Shown here in pieces: positions 43,652 through 53,218 of a stretch of DNA of 64,000 nucleotides. Source of the stretch: Companilactobacillus kimchiensis. GTDB taxonomy: Bacteria > Bacillota > Bacilli > Lactobacillales > Lactobacillaceae. Numbering within the stretch: the stretch's first letter is position 1; each line of letters starts with the position of its first letter. Both the position numbers and the translations under genes were made by a program. Under the pieces are notes generated by a model. The model searched no databases. It saw only the letters and a program-made list of their open reading frames with translations, and was not told the origin of the DNA. The stretch covers positions 1-64,000 of the forward strand of contig NZ_JQCF01000009.1 of assembly GCF_001438805.1 (NCBI RefSeq), written 5' to 3'.

Positions 43652-43948
43652 CTAATAACCATAACGAATATAAGATAAACTAGTTAATTGTTTCATCAGG
43701 TCCGATTGTTGTGGAGATAAAGTGATACCATTCTTACTCATAATATTGGAAATCGCGATATTCATGCGACTTAGAATATATGGGATTGAAGATTCTTGTT
43801 TTTCTAATTCATCTTTATAATCAATTAAAACTTTTTGTAAGGGCTCAGTTTTGACATCGCCATTTAGATTAGCCAGTAAATCAGTTATAATTTCGGTCGC
43901 ACTATTACTCCGTGAGACACCACTAGAAAACCATTTTAGTTTGTTCAT
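43652..43948 (-). CDS. Pediocin-family bacteriocin immunity protein (orphan)
   Basis: 98 aa, helical. MNKLKWFSSGVSRS-x-x-A at the start, the VPxxLSRMN-like segment (IPYILSRMNIAISNIMSKNG) and the C-terminal TSLSYIRYGY are hallmarks of class IIa immunity proteins of the sakacin/leucocin group. GAGATG precedes the ATG. It lies on the opposite strand just past the exporter operon, without a matching bacteriocin. It probably gives cross-immunity against competitors' class IIa bacteriocins. Confidence 0.87.
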   Translation of the reverse strand: MNKLKWFSSGVSRSNSATEIITDLLANLNGDVKTEPLQKVLIDYKDELEKQESSIPYILSRMNIAISNIMSKNGITLSPQQSDLMKQLTSLSYIRYGY

Positions 43949-44037
43949 AAGTATTTCATCTCCTTGATACTAATATAACCTATGTAAAATTATTTATATA
44001 GAAACATCTTGAATGACGATTTATTCATTCTTGAAAC

Positions 44038-44084
44038 TAAAAATAGCGACTTGAGAATGATTTTTCATCCACAAGGCGCTATCT
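44038..44084 (-). terminator. Intrinsic terminator after the amino acid permease
   Basis: On the minus strand AAGATAGCG-CCTTGT pairs with CAAGTCGCTATTTTT around a 16-nt loop. Confidence 0.75.
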
Positions 44085-44088
44085 TAAA

Positions 44089-45534
44089 TTAATTTAATTC
44101 ACGACGTTCTTCGCGTTTACGTAACCATGGCATAACGAAGCCAAGTCCGAATAACACGATAACAGTAATAAAGTTCAATAATAATTGATGATTGAAAGCA
44201 CCAGTACCGAACTTAGCTTCTTGAGGAATGAATCCCAAAGTAGCACAGACGAAGGTGAAGGCTAGACACCAACCACCGACAATCAAAGCACCGGTTTTAC
44301 TCTTGATGAAAGTATAATCAGAATGGAATTTTTCTTGATGCAATCTCATCGCAACAAAGGCGAAGAAGACCCAACAAGTCTTATATGGTGAGATGATTCC
44401 GTTGATGTTCAATAACCAGTTATAAATAGTATTGATATTTGGCAGAGTACCTGTCAAAAGTAATAGGAACAAACTCAAGGCAGTCGTCATAGTGTAACTG
44501 TGAATTGGACGGCCTTTTTTGTTGGTTTTAGTTAACCATTTAGGCATGAATTTGTCAGCGACATCACCGGCAAAGACCCGACTTGAGGCATCCAATAATA
44601 CGGCCAATTGTGCCATCATAAAGATAGCTTGAACAACGGCAAAGATGTACATCAATAATTTACCTACTCCCAAACTGTTACCTAATAGTTGGAAAGCATA
44701 GTAAGGACCATTCATCTTGAAATCATGTGGAATATGGTTGGCATTGAAGAACATTGCCAAGGCCAAAGTACCAAAGATAGTTAAGAATCCAGTCATGATG
44801 GCTAATAGCCACATAGCTTTAGGAAATTCATGTTTAGGATCACGCATCTGGACAACGTATGGAGCAGCTAATTCAGCACCAGACATGGCAAAAATCAATA
44901 GTCCGGTAGTTGAGAAGTATTTCAAACTAAAAGATGGTTTGAAAGCTCCCCAGTTGAATGGTTGGGTAGCGATATGGTGACCATGTAAAACGGCGTAACC
45001 AGCTAAAAGTACGAATAAGAATGACATGATAAACATGGCACCCCCACCGATCAAGGAAAGAATTTCGAGTGAATTCTTGATCACGTTCTCTAACAAAATG
45101 AAAAGTAAAATAATGATAAAGGTTAAAATACCGAACCAGAAGGTCGACATTCTTTTGTCTAAAGTATTGTTTCCTAAGAACATCCAACTGAATGAAACGA
45201 TAACTGAGTTGGAAACATCGACAATGTAAGGGACACTTTGAACCCAGTACATCCATGAAGTCCAGTATCCTAAAGTATCATTACTAGAGTGTCGTACCCA
45301 TGAAGCAAGCCCCCCGGCCTGATTGTCAAAGGTTAAACTCATTTGACTGGAAATTAGTGCATAAGGAATAACGTAAGAAAAGAGTAGGAAAATCCATGAG
45401 ATAACCACGGATAGTCCTTGGTTTTGAAATGGATAGAAGATATTTTCAAAACTGATGATGGTAACAAAGTCGATCAGAGCGATGACCTGCCATCTCATAT
45501 AATGCTTATTTGGTGTTGGTTCAAGTGTTTCCAA
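44089..45534 (-). CDS. APC-family amino acid permease, possibly an ornithine/putrescine or related antiporter
   Basis: 481 aa with about 12-13 hydrophobic helices of the glutamate:GABA-antiporter-like branch (FENIFYPFQNQGLSVVISW, FAMSGAELAAPYVVQMRDP). It is divergent from an ornithine decarboxylase; in decarboxylation acid-resistance systems the paired permease exchanges amino acid for amine. The assignment to ornithine/putrescine is inferred from neighbourhood only, and the sequence does not look like PotE. GGGGGAAAA precedes the ATG. Confidence 0.75.
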   Translation of the reverse strand: METLEPTPNKHYMRWQVIALIDFVTIISFENIFYPFQNQGLSVVISWIFLLFSYVIPYALISSQMSLTFDNQAGGLASWVRHSSNDTLGYWTSWMYWVQSVPYIVDVSNSVIVSFSWMFLGNNTLDKRMSTFWFGILTFIIILLFILLENVIKNSLEILSLIGGGAMFIMSFLFVLLAGYAVLHGHHIATQPFNWGAFKPSFSLKYFSTTGLLIFAMSGAELAAPYVVQMRDPKHEFPKAMWLLAIMTGFLTIFGTLALAMFFNANHIPHDFKMNGPYYAFQLLGNSLGVGKLLMYIFAVVQAIFMMAQLAVLLDASSRVFAGDVADKFMPKWLTKTNKKGRPIHSYTMTTALSLFLLLLTGTLPNINTIYNWLLNINGIISPYKTCWVFFAFVAMRLHQEKFHSDYTFIKSKTGALIVGGWCLAFTFVCATLGFIPQEAKFGTGAFNHQLLLNFITVIVLFGLGFVMPWLRKREERRELN

Positions 45535-45723
45535 TTTATTTTCCCCCGAATTATGTCTATAAAAGTCTTGCTAGAAAAGACTTTCAAACTTCGGTGGTTT
45601 TAGCGTAAGCAGAGAACTGTTTATTTTCACTTGTGTGTGACCTCGATATGTATATATAATCAATGCGGTAATATTTATTCATAAAATTGAATTGTAAATA
45701 TATAAAAAAAACACACCCAGAAA

Positions 45724-45760
45724 AGTATAGGTATTTATATATATCATTTGCAATACCTTT
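45724..45760. promoter_or_regulatory. Inverted repeat in the permease/decarboxylase intergenic region
   Basis: AGGTATT (about 45729) and AATACCT (about 45751) flank ~15 nt of AT-rich DNA, some 30 nt before the decarboxylase start. It may be an operator or a small leader hairpin. No other recognisable signal in the 256-bp gap. Confidence 0.35.
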
Positions 45761-45790
45761 TGTGAAAAAAGTTAAAAATAGGGGGAAAAC

Positions 45791-47890
45791 ATGAACTTTC
45801 TGAAAATTGCTATTGGTAATGATGTAAAATTAAACGATTTGAACGAATGGTCAGTAGTACCATTTACCGACAAGATCGATATTGCTGAATTAGCAGCGGT
45901 TGTTCTGAATGAGAACGATCAGACTAATTTAGAAATTGCTAAAAATCTACAAAAAACATCAGGTCTAGGTATCCCTATCATCAAAGTAACTGGTACTGAA
46001 ACTGCCGGTGAAGTAAAAACAGCAATAACAAAAAGGGCTAGTGACTATACAGCTGAAATGGTGCCAGGTTTTTTGACTGACCTAGTGAACTTTGCTGAAG
46101 ATCGTCCTATTAGTTTTACTACGCCGGGCCATCACAATGGTCAATATTATGAAAAACATCCGGCTGGGGTGGTTTTTAATCGCTTCTTTGGTAAGAACTT
46201 CATGTTCGCCGATACCAGCGATACGGTCGATGAATTGGGTGATACGATGACCCATGGAGGGACTCCTTTGACGGCCGAACAGAAAGCTGCTCAAACATAT
46301 AAGGCTGATAAAGTTTATTTTTGTACTAATGGAACAACTAGTGCCAACTCCATCTGTGCCAGTGCCTTATTGTCCGAAGATGATTTAGTGTTATTTGATC
46401 GTAATAATCACAAGTCACTTTATAACAGTGCTTTAGTTATGAGTGGGGCTAAACCAGTTTATATTCCAACTGACCGTAACCCGTTAGGCTTGATTGGTGA
46501 GATGAATCCAGCAGCTTTGGATGAAAAAAATATTCGAGCTGAAATTGCCAAAGTCGATCCTGAGAAGGCTAAAGCCAAACGGCCCTTCCGATTAGCTATC
46601 GTACAATTGGAAACTTACGATGGAGTTTTCTACGATGCCAAATGGATGCTTGATAAAATAGGTAAGCTTTGCGATTACATTCTGTTCGATTGTGCTTGGG
46701 GTGGGTTTGAACAATTTGTGCCAATTATGAAACACCTTTCACCATTGGAACTTACTTATGGACCAGATGATCCCGGTATTTTGGTAACCCAATCACTACA
46801 TAAACAACAAGCCGGCTTAGCTCAGACTTCACAGATTTTGAAAAAAGATGCCCATATTAAGGGACAAGATCGTTACGTTGACCATAAACATTTTAATAAT
46901 GCTTATTTGAAATTCGTGACTTCCAGTTATTCGTATCCAATTTATGCGTCATTAACAGTTAATGCCTACCTAACAGCCGGTCAAGGGAACAAGAATTGGT
47001 GGGATGAAACGCTCAGAATGGGAATTGAATGGCGAAAAGAATTATTGAAACGTTCCCAATTATTTAGACCATTTGTACCAGATGATTTTGCTGACATTAG
47101 TACGAATGAATTGGCTACCCAGAGTAAGTATTGGGAATTAAACAGTCATGATAAGTGGCATGGCTTCAATGAAATGGATGATGGACAGGCAATGATCGAT
47201 CCTTTGAAAATCACCGTTATAACGCCTGGTATCGATGTGAAAAAAGCTCAATATCAGGACAATGGTATCCCTGGTCCAGTAGTGGCTGAGTTTTTGATGG
47301 AAAAACGTATTATTCGGGCGAAGGATGATTTGAACTCACTATTATTCCTATTAACTCCTGGTGATACTAAAGAAGAATTAAACGTTTTATTAGATGCTTT
47401 CTTGGAATTTGAAAAATTATACTTTGAGGATGCACCGTTAACAAAAGTTTTACCAAAGTTAGCTGAAATATATCCAGAACGTTATCGGAATTATACTTTG
47501 AAACAGTTATGCCAAGAAATGCATGACTATTATCGTCAGAATAAAACTTTTACTTTGCAAAAGGAATTGTTTGCTAAAAAGAATATGCAAGGATACAAAA
47601 TGACACCAGCTAAGGCTGATCAGTTATTCATGCGTAATCAAAGCGAATTGATTAATTTGAAAGATATTCTTGGTCGAACGGCTGTGGAAGGGGCTTTACC
47701 ATATCCACCGGGAGTATTTATTGTTGCTCCAGGTGAAAAATGGGCCCAAATTGATCAACATTATTTTGAAGTTCTTGTAGGAGCAATTGAACGTTTTCCT
47801 GGTTTCGTGCCAGAAATTCAAGGTGTATATTGGGATAAGCAAGCGGACGGAACAATTTCAGTTCAAGCCGAAGTTTTGAAGAAAAATTAA
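45791..47890 (+). CDS. Ornithine decarboxylase, biodegradative Orn/Lys/Arg decarboxylase family
   Basis: 699 aa. An N-terminal flavodoxin-like wing domain (1-~105) precedes the fold type I PLP domain. SLHKQQAGLAQ (about 340) holds the Schiff-base Lys, TPGHHNG the substrate-side His motif, and CTNGTTSANS the PLP-phosphate site; the C-terminal domain ends with PYPPGVFIVAPGEKW. The layout matches the inducible ornithine decarboxylase of Lactobacillus 30a, which converts ornithine to putrescine, consuming a proton under acid stress. Lysine or arginine as substrate is less likely. GGGGGAAAA precedes the ATG. Confidence 0.87.
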   Translation: MNFLKIAIGNDVKLNDLNEWSVVPFTDKIDIAELAAVVLNENDQTNLEIAKNLQKTSGLGIPIIKVTGTETAGEVKTAITKRASDYTAEMVPGFLTDLVNFAEDRPISFTTPGHHNGQYYEKHPAGVVFNRFFGKNFMFADTSDTVDELGDTMTHGGTPLTAEQKAAQTYKADKVYFCTNGTTSANSICASALLSEDDLVLFDRNNHKSLYNSALVMSGAKPVYIPTDRNPLGLIGEMNPAALDEKNIRAEIAKVDPEKAKAKRPFRLAIVQLETYDGVFYDAKWMLDKIGKLCDYILFDCAWGGFEQFVPIMKHLSPLELTYGPDDPGILVTQSLHKQQAGLAQTSQILKKDAHIKGQDRYVDHKHFNNAYLKFVTSSYSYPIYASLTVNAYLTAGQGNKNWWDETLRMGIEWRKELLKRSQLFRPFVPDDFADISTNELATQSKYWELNSHDKWHGFNEMDDGQAMIDPLKITVITPGIDVKKAQYQDNGIPGPVVAEFLMEKRIIRAKDDLNSLLFLLTPGDTKEELNVLLDAFLEFEKLYFEDAPLTKVLPKLAEIYPERYRNYTLKQLCQEMHDYYRQNKTFTLQKELFAKKNMQGYKMTPAKADQLFMRNQSELINLKDILGRTAVEGALPYPPGVFIVAPGEKWAQIDQHYFEVLVGAIERFPGFVPEIQGVYWDKQADGTISVQAEVLKKN

Positions 47891-47915
47891 AACATTTTAT
47901 TAGAGGAGAATACTT

Positions 47916-49181
47916 ATGGTTTTATCATGGAAAGACGGTTTACCAGAGGAATTAAGTCAGAAAATTACTAAGGTTGAAAAGTTGATTGCACCTAGATTAG
48001 CTGAGATTGACCAACAAGTGCTTTATAATCAACAACGTGTTTTGGAATTATTTAGAAAACACCGTGTTGGGGAAGAAGATTTAGTTCCTTCAACTGGTTA
48101 TGGTTATGATGATATTGGTCGTGACAAGATTGAGGAAATTTATGCTGACTACTTTAAAGTTGATGATGCTTTAGTTCGTCCGCAATTTGCTTCAGGGACT
48201 CATGCAATTTCAACTGCGTTGTTCAGTATGCTTCGTCCGGGTAACACGCTTTATTATTTGACTGGAACACCTTACGATACCATTCAAGAAGTTATTGGTT
48301 TAGCCGGGGACCAACCTGGTAATATGCACGAATATGGTATCAATTTCAAAACTACTGAATTATTAGACGATGGTTCCGTTGATTATGAAAATGCTGAAAC
48401 AGCTTTGAAAAATGATGATTCAATCAAAGTAGTAGCTATTCAACGTTCTCGCGGTTATGCGGTGCGTGATAGTTTTACGGTTGAAAAGATTGCCAAAATG
48501 ATCAAATTTGTGAAGTCAATTCGCCCTGATGTCAATATCTTCATCGATAACTGTTATGGTGAATTTTCAGAGATGGAAGAACCTACTTTCTATGGTGCTG
48601 ACATTATGGCTGGTTCATTATACAAAAATGCTGGTGCCGGAATTGTTAAGAGTGGTGCCTATCTTGTTGGTCGAAAGGATTTAATTGAAGGTGCTGGTTC
48701 ACGTTTGACTGTTCCTGGTGCTGGTAAAGGTGAGGGCGCTACTTGGGGCTACTTACGTGACTTCTATCAAGGATTCTTTATGGCTGCTCATACAACAGGT
48801 GAAGCTCTCAAGGGAATGATTTATACTTCGGCTTTATGTGAAGAGATGGGTATGAATGTGTCACCTAAATGGGATGCTCCCAGAACTGACATTGTCCAAA
48901 CAGTTACTTTCGGTAAGCCTGATCCAATGATCAGTTTTTGTGCCGCAATTCAACATTATTCACCAATGAATTCATTCGTTGATCCAATTCCTAGTCACCA
49001 AGATGGTTATGAAGATGATGTTGTTATGGCATCAGGAAGTTTCGTTGAAGGTTCAACAATTGAATTGTCATCCGATGGTCCTTTACGTGCTCCATATTCA
49101 CTTTATATTCAGGGTGGTTTGTCATATGCCCATGCTAAAATTGCGATTACCCAAGCTGTTAATGAAACATTTTATAAATAA
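47916..49181 (+). CDS. ynbB: YnbB / methionine gamma-lyase-like PLP enzyme (aluminium resistance protein family)
   Basis: 421 aa PLP-dependent fold type I protein. The Schiff-base Lys is in AGSLYKNAGAGI (about 237), preceded by FIDNCYGEF (Asp for the pyridine nitrogen); the N-terminal VPSTGYGYDDIGRDKIE and QFASGTHAISTA blocks are typical of the YnbB family. Members were named for aluminium resistance or annotated as Cys/Met gamma-lyases; the reaction is not established. It starts 25 nt after the decarboxylase with AGAGGAG, so likely co-transcribed. A terminator follows. Confidence 0.88.
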   Translation: MVLSWKDGLPEELSQKITKVEKLIAPRLAEIDQQVLYNQQRVLELFRKHRVGEEDLVPSTGYGYDDIGRDKIEEIYADYFKVDDALVRPQFASGTHAISTALFSMLRPGNTLYYLTGTPYDTIQEVIGLAGDQPGNMHEYGINFKTTELLDDGSVDYENAETALKNDDSIKVVAIQRSRGYAVRDSFTVEKIAKMIKFVKSIRPDVNIFIDNCYGEFSEMEEPTFYGADIMAGSLYKNAGAGIVKSGAYLVGRKDLIEGAGSRLTVPGAGKGEGATWGYLRDFYQGFFMAAHTTGEALKGMIYTSALCEEMGMNVSPKWDAPRTDIVQTVTFGKPDPMISFCAAIQHYSPMNSFVDPIPSHQDGYEDDVVMASGSFVEGSTIELSSDGPLRAPYSLYIQGGLSYAHAKIAITQAVNETFYK

Positions 49182-49223
49182 TTTGAGTTATGTTTAATTT
49201 TTGATAAAAGTATTTTGAAATTA

Positions 49224-49284
49224 AATAATCCGCTGTCTTAATTGGTTGGAAATATCTCCAATTAAGATAGAGGATTATTTTTTT
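49224..49284. terminator. Shared bidirectional terminator
   Basis: AATAATCC...TCTTAATTGG pairs with CCAATTAAGA...GGATTATT, followed by T-rich DNA on the plus strand; it overlaps the end of the converging glycosylase gene. Confidence 0.8.
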
Positions 49285-49925
49285 ACGATATTATGGGACG
49301 TTAAGTAGGGTAATCGGAGTTGATAGTCGTCAAAGAAATCACTTTTAAGTTTACCGAATTCATCAATCAGAGCATGTAGTTCCTCGGCCTGCTTCGAGGT
49401 GAATTTGAAATCATGTTCAACAGCATTTTTAAGTTGAATATAGGTAGGTTTATCAGTAAAAGTATGAAGTTTAGTAAAAAGCTTCATCGAGTAATTATCG
49501 GAAACAAAAGTTGGCCGATGAAAGTAGTAAAGTAACAGAACATCTGCCGTTTCATTACCGATTCCCTTCATAGCAATTAATTTTTTCCGTAAGAGATTGG
49601 TAGGAAGTTTTTCCCATTCATCAAAGTTGTTTTGATAAGCTGTTAAGAGCGAACGTAAATAAATAGCTTTGTTACGAAAAAAACCACTGGGTTGAATTAA
49701 TTCTTGCAAGTCTTCTATTGATAATGCCAAAATCTTATCAGCATCAAATCCAGTGCTAGACTTGATATTCATTAGTGAACGGTCAGCATTTTTCCAGTTG
49801 GTATTTTGGATTAAGATCATCCCACAGAGCATATTGGTATCATTCTCGGCAGGCCACCAATTCTGCGTTCCAAGTTTATTTGATAAAATTTCTAATAGGC
49901 CATAAATAGTAATTTGTTTGTACAA
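49275..49925 (-). CDS. HhH-GPD family DNA glycosylase (endonuclease III / MagIII-like)
   Basis: 216 aa. The helix-hairpin-helix LIAMKGIGNETADVLLLY (about 114-131) and the catalytic Asp in FVSDNYSMKL (about 141) define the HhH-GPD base-excision repair family. The four-Cys iron-sulphur cluster of endonuclease III is absent (a single Cys), which points to the 3-methyladenine glycosylase III/short subgroup. It starts at TTG 49925 with GGGGG nine nt upstream; no ATG is well placed. Monocistronic. Confidence 0.82.
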   Translation of the reverse strand: MYKQITIYGLLEILSNKLGTQNWWPAENDTNMLCGMILIQNTNWKNADRSLMNIKSSTGFDADKILALSIEDLQELIQPSGFFRNKAIYLRSLLTAYQNNFDEWEKLPTNLLRKKLIAMKGIGNETADVLLLYYFHRPTFVSDNYSMKLFTKLHTFTDKPTYIQLKNAVEHDFKFTSKQAEELHALIDEFGKLKSDFFDDYQLRLPYLTSHNIVKK

Positions 49926-50078
49926 TATGAAAATCCCCCTAAAGTCAATTATCCAATAGAATTCAATAAAAGTGTTGGAATATTTCTTGGAGACGTTTTC
50001 AAAGCCTTTTTAGTTTATTTCAGAAAATTAATTGTGATAGTATGGAATACGCTGAATTAATTATGGGGGTGTAATTAT

Positions 50079-50345
50079 ATGTTAGGGATTATTTTTGTAT
50101 TTGGTTCCATGACCTCCTTGATCCTTGAGAAATATGTATTAGCAAATAATGCACATAAGTGGTTAGGGGCAATTGTACCATTGTTATCAATTATTTTTAT
50201 CATTGGTTTGATGGTCGCCAACTTAATGCCATTTGATGTGCTAAATATTGTTTTGGCCGTTGTTTACGTGTCACTAAGCTTTATTTTTTGGGGACAAGGA
50301 AACGATTTGTATCATCAAAGAGTCGTTAGTAAGATGTATGAATAA
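50079..50345 (+). CDS. Hypothetical small membrane protein
   Basis: 88 aa with three hydrophobic helices (about 1-18, 29-47 and 53-72) and a short charged tail. Family not recognised. GGGGGTG precedes the ATG. A weak cre-like sequence (TGGAGACGTTTTCA, 49988-50001, 12 of 14) lies ~80 nt upstream, so catabolite control is possible. A hairpin terminator follows. Confidence 0.7.
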   Translation: MLGIIFVFGSMTSLILEKYVLANNAHKWLGAIVPLLSIIFIIGLMVANLMPFDVLNIVLAVVYVSLSFIFWGQGNDLYHQRVVSKMYE

Positions 50346-50375
50346 ATGTAAGAATTGATTTTTAGATTCATATTA

Positions 50376-50450
50376 TAAAAAAATCACACTATATTAATGT
50401 TTAGGAATCCTAATTAAGGGACCTACTGCAATAATATAGCGTGATTTTTT
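50376..50450. terminator. Long hairpin terminator, sequence-related to the 43.4 kb hairpin
   Basis: AAAAAAATCACACTATATTA pairs with TAATATAGCGTGATTTTTTG around a ~30-nt partly paired loop, between convergent genes. The stem is nearly identical to that at 43442-43506. Confidence 0.8.
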
Positions 50451-50469
50451 GTTATGCTTTTAAGATTTG

Positions 50470-51117
50470 TTAATTTAAGGAGCCTCCGATAATTTTAATA
50501 TCGGCGTGACCGTCATATTTTATAATTGCAGAAATGGCGGCAGTGATACCGATAATATCATCAGCTAATGACAAACTAGGTGTGTTGGGGCGATGAATAA
50601 CTTGGCTCGGCAAGAAGGGAATGTGCATGAAACCCGCTTTTAAGTCAGGGAATTCTTTATCGATCATATATTGTACTTGATACATAATATGATTGCAGAC
50701 AAAGGTACCAGCGGTGGTTGAAATTGAACTAGGAATACCTTTCTGAATAATGGCTTGTGCCATTGCTTTGATTGGTAATTGGGTAAAATAGGCGGATTGA
50801 CCATCGGTTTGAATTGATTGTGAACATGGTTGAAAACCTGCATTGTCAGCAATACGGCCATCGTTTAAATTAATAGCGACTAGTTCGGGGGTCAAACCAA
50901 AGCGACCACCAGCTTGTCCAATATTTAAAACATAATCTGGCTTTTGTTCAAGGACAGCTCGATGAACGACCTCAGCACATTGATTAAAAACCGTAGGAAT
51001 TTCCAGCTTAATGATCTGAGCATTGATAATAGTATCTGGTAATTGTTTTACGGCCTCAATAGCGGGATTGATTTTGTCAGAACCAAAAGGATCAAAACCA
51101 GTTACAAGTATTTTCAT
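50470..51117 (-). CDS. pcp: Pyroglutamyl-peptidase I (pyrrolidone-carboxylate peptidase)
   Basis: 215 aa cysteine peptidase (family C15) that removes N-terminal pyroglutamate from peptides. The N-terminal [19 protein letters not shown] and the active-site block [13 protein letters not shown] (Cys about 144) are diagnostic; the Glu of the triad is in the [14 protein letters not shown] region (about 80), and the His follows in MHIPFLP. AAAAGGAG precedes the ATG. It lies downstream of cls on the same strand, separated by a terminator. Confidence 0.94.
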   Translation of the reverse strand: MKILVTGFDPFGSDKINPAIEAVKQLPDTIINAQIIKLEIPTVFNQCAEVVHRAVLEQKPDYVLNIGQAGGRFGLTPELVAINLNDGRIADNAGFQPCSQSIQTDGQSAYFTQLPIKAMAQAIIQKGIPSSISTTAGTFVCNHIMYQVQYMIDKEFPDLKAGFMHIPFLPSQVIHRPNTPSLSLADDIIGITAAISAIIKYDGHADIKIIGGSLN

Positions 51118-51132
51118 AATATTCTCCTTTTA

Positions 51133-51169
51133 AAAAAGAGGGCTGAGAATAAAATCTCGGTCCTCTTTT
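51133..51169 (-). terminator. Intrinsic terminator after cls
   Basis: On the minus strand AAAAGAGGA-CCGAGA / TCTCAG-CCCTCTTTTTT, six-base loop. Confidence 0.82.
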
Positions 51170-51178
51170 CGTGGTGCA

Positions 51179-52645
51179 TTAAAGAATTGGTGATAATAAT
51201 CTTGAAAAGCGTTGTTTGAAATGTAACCACATACCTTGTTCCTTGATCATTTCAGGTGTCAAAATCAATGAATCAGTCATATCTTTTTCGAATTGACGAG
51301 CTAGTTGATGCGAAATTTTAGCATCATAGATAAAAGCATTAGCTTCAAAGTTTAGTGAATAACTTCTGAAATCATGATTCATTGAACCAACTGAACAAAT
51401 TTTGCCATCAAAGACCGATGTTTTGGCATGTAAAAAGCCTTTCTGATAGCTATAAATTTTAATGCCATAAGTTGTAAGTAAGTTAGCGTAATATTGCGTA
51501 GCACGGTAAATGAAGGGGTGATCAGGCATACAGGGAATCATGATCCTGACATCAACTCCAGAACGTGCGGCAATTGTTAAAGCAGTAAACATAGAATCAT
51601 CAGGAACTAAATAAGGTGATTGAATCCAAACACTTTTCTTAGCACTGACAATCATATCAATAAAGCCATCTTTAAGAACTTCTTCACGGCTATCTGGTCC
51701 ATCAGAAATTATTTGAATCGGTAAATTAGCTTCAGAATCAAATTTGTCAGATGGGAAATACTTTTCCAAGAAGGCTAATGGTTTGGCTCCACGATCAAGT
51801 GAAGCATTCCAATCACGGAAAAACCTTTCTTGTAATAACAAGGTGGCGGCACCAAAGATTCTTGAATGAGTGTCACGCCAGTAACCAAATTTATCAGTTA
51901 CATTGACATATTGATCACCAACGTTAAAACCACCGATCCAACCAGTTGTACCATCGATTACAACGATTTTACGATGCAAGTGATAATTCAACCGAGTCTT
52001 GGCAATCGTATTCTTGGAAGTGATGAAGGGCAGAACCTCTCCACCAGCAGCCTGAAATTCTTTAAAGTAGCGGGGTTTAGTACCACCAGAACCCCAAGGA
52101 TCATATAGGACACGGACTTCCAGACCTTCTTTGGCCTTTTGAGTCAAAAGTTTCAGAAACTTATCCCCGATATCACTTTTGATAAAGGCATAATATTCGA
52201 CATGAACAGTATCTGTAGCCTGACGGATGTCTTCAAACATAGCTTTGAATTTTTCTTGACCATCAAAGTATAGCTTGATGTCGTTGTGTCGTGTTAAAGG
52301 GGCCTCTTCAGCCTCATTAAAGAAACTAATGATATGTTCAGCATAACGAGTCTCATCATAACGAGAAGCGTTCTGTGGACGTTTTTGAGCAGCTATGGCC
52401 ATTCTCTTCAGTTGACTTAAACTGTAATGTTCCTGTTTGCTGATATTAAAGATTTTTTCTTGAGCAATTCCACGTCCTAAAAAGGCATAGATCAGGAATC
52501 CAACGATTGGTAATAAGACCAAGACCAAAATCCAGGCCCAAGTGGTAACGATATTACGTGGTCTATGGAAAACAGTAATAAGTGCTGAAATCGTATTTAG
52601 TACTAAGATAATGAGAATTAGCCAGATGATCCAAGTATCAATCAT
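51179..52645 (-). CDS. cls: Cardiolipin synthase
   Basis: 488 aa phospholipase D superfamily membrane enzyme that condenses two phosphatidylglycerols to cardiolipin and glycerol. Two N-terminal transmembrane helices (about 5-25, 33-55). Two HKD motifs are intact: HLHRKIVVIDGTTGWIGGFN (about 222-241) and FLHAKTSVFDGKICSVGSMN (about 402-421). GAGGGGAA precedes the ATG. Lactobacilli often have two cls paralogues, so this may be one of two. Confidence 0.94.
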   Translation of the reverse strand: MIDTWIIWLILIILVLNTISALITVFHRPRNIVTTWAWILVLVLLPIVGFLIYAFLGRGIAQEKIFNISKQEHYSLSQLKRMAIAAQKRPQNASRYDETRYAEHIISFFNEAEEAPLTRHNDIKLYFDGQEKFKAMFEDIRQATDTVHVEYYAFIKSDIGDKFLKLLTQKAKEGLEVRVLYDPWGSGGTKPRYFKEFQAAGGEVLPFITSKNTIAKTRLNYHLHRKIVVIDGTTGWIGGFNVGDQYVNVTDKFGYWRDTHSRIFGAATLLLQERFFRDWNASLDRGAKPLAFLEKYFPSDKFDSEANLPIQIISDGPDSREEVLKDGFIDMIVSAKKSVWIQSPYLVPDDSMFTALTIAARSGVDVRIMIPCMPDHPFIYRATQYYANLLTTYGIKIYSYQKGFLHAKTSVFDGKICSVGSMNHDFRSYSLNFEANAFIYDAKISHQLARQFEKDMTDSLILTPEMIKEQGMWLHFKQRFSRLLSPIL

Positions 52646-52882
52646 AAAATAAATTCCCCTCTACTATTCTTACTAAAAAGTTTACTTCAAAATAGTAATA
52701 AAATCTAATTTAATAAGCTAATAAAGAAAAATTTCAGTTCTTTTTTAAATTAGGTTAATATAGGGATTTATTTCTTATTTTAAACTGATTTTTTGATATA
52801 TTTAATCCATAAAAAGTGACTATATCAACTGAATTGAGATTCTTACTTATGATTGGTTAAAGAATAGGTATACTTAGCTTCC

Positions 52883-53045
52883 CGTCTTCCATAAAAATTG
52901 GAATAGGCTGGAACGCTGGGGACATCGTTTGAAGCCAACTCAAGTTCAGAGTTGTCTCCAAATCGAGTCTTCTTCTAAATTGGCCGAGTACGCCAATCAA
53001 GAAGAATCTCCCGGCTGAGCCTATTCCAATTTTTACTCCAGACTA
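52883..53045 (+). repeat. Structured intergenic repeat, copy R5 (forward)
   Basis: Arms AAAAATTGGAATAGGCT and AGCCTATTCCAATTTTT are perfectly complementary. Inner stem-loops: AACTC/GAGTT and TTCTTCT-N-TTGGC with GCCAA-N-AGAAGAA. Confidence 0.88.
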
Positions 53046-53218
53046 AATAATATTTTAATTGTTTTGTTAATTATGAATAATCTGTTATTGAATGATTTGC
53101 TTTAAATGATTTTTTTAACACAAAGAGCCCCTATTAGCTGATGTAATAATGTCAACTAATAGGGGCTCTTTGTATTATTGATATTAATTTGAGTGAATAA
53201 GCATTCATTAAAGTGATC

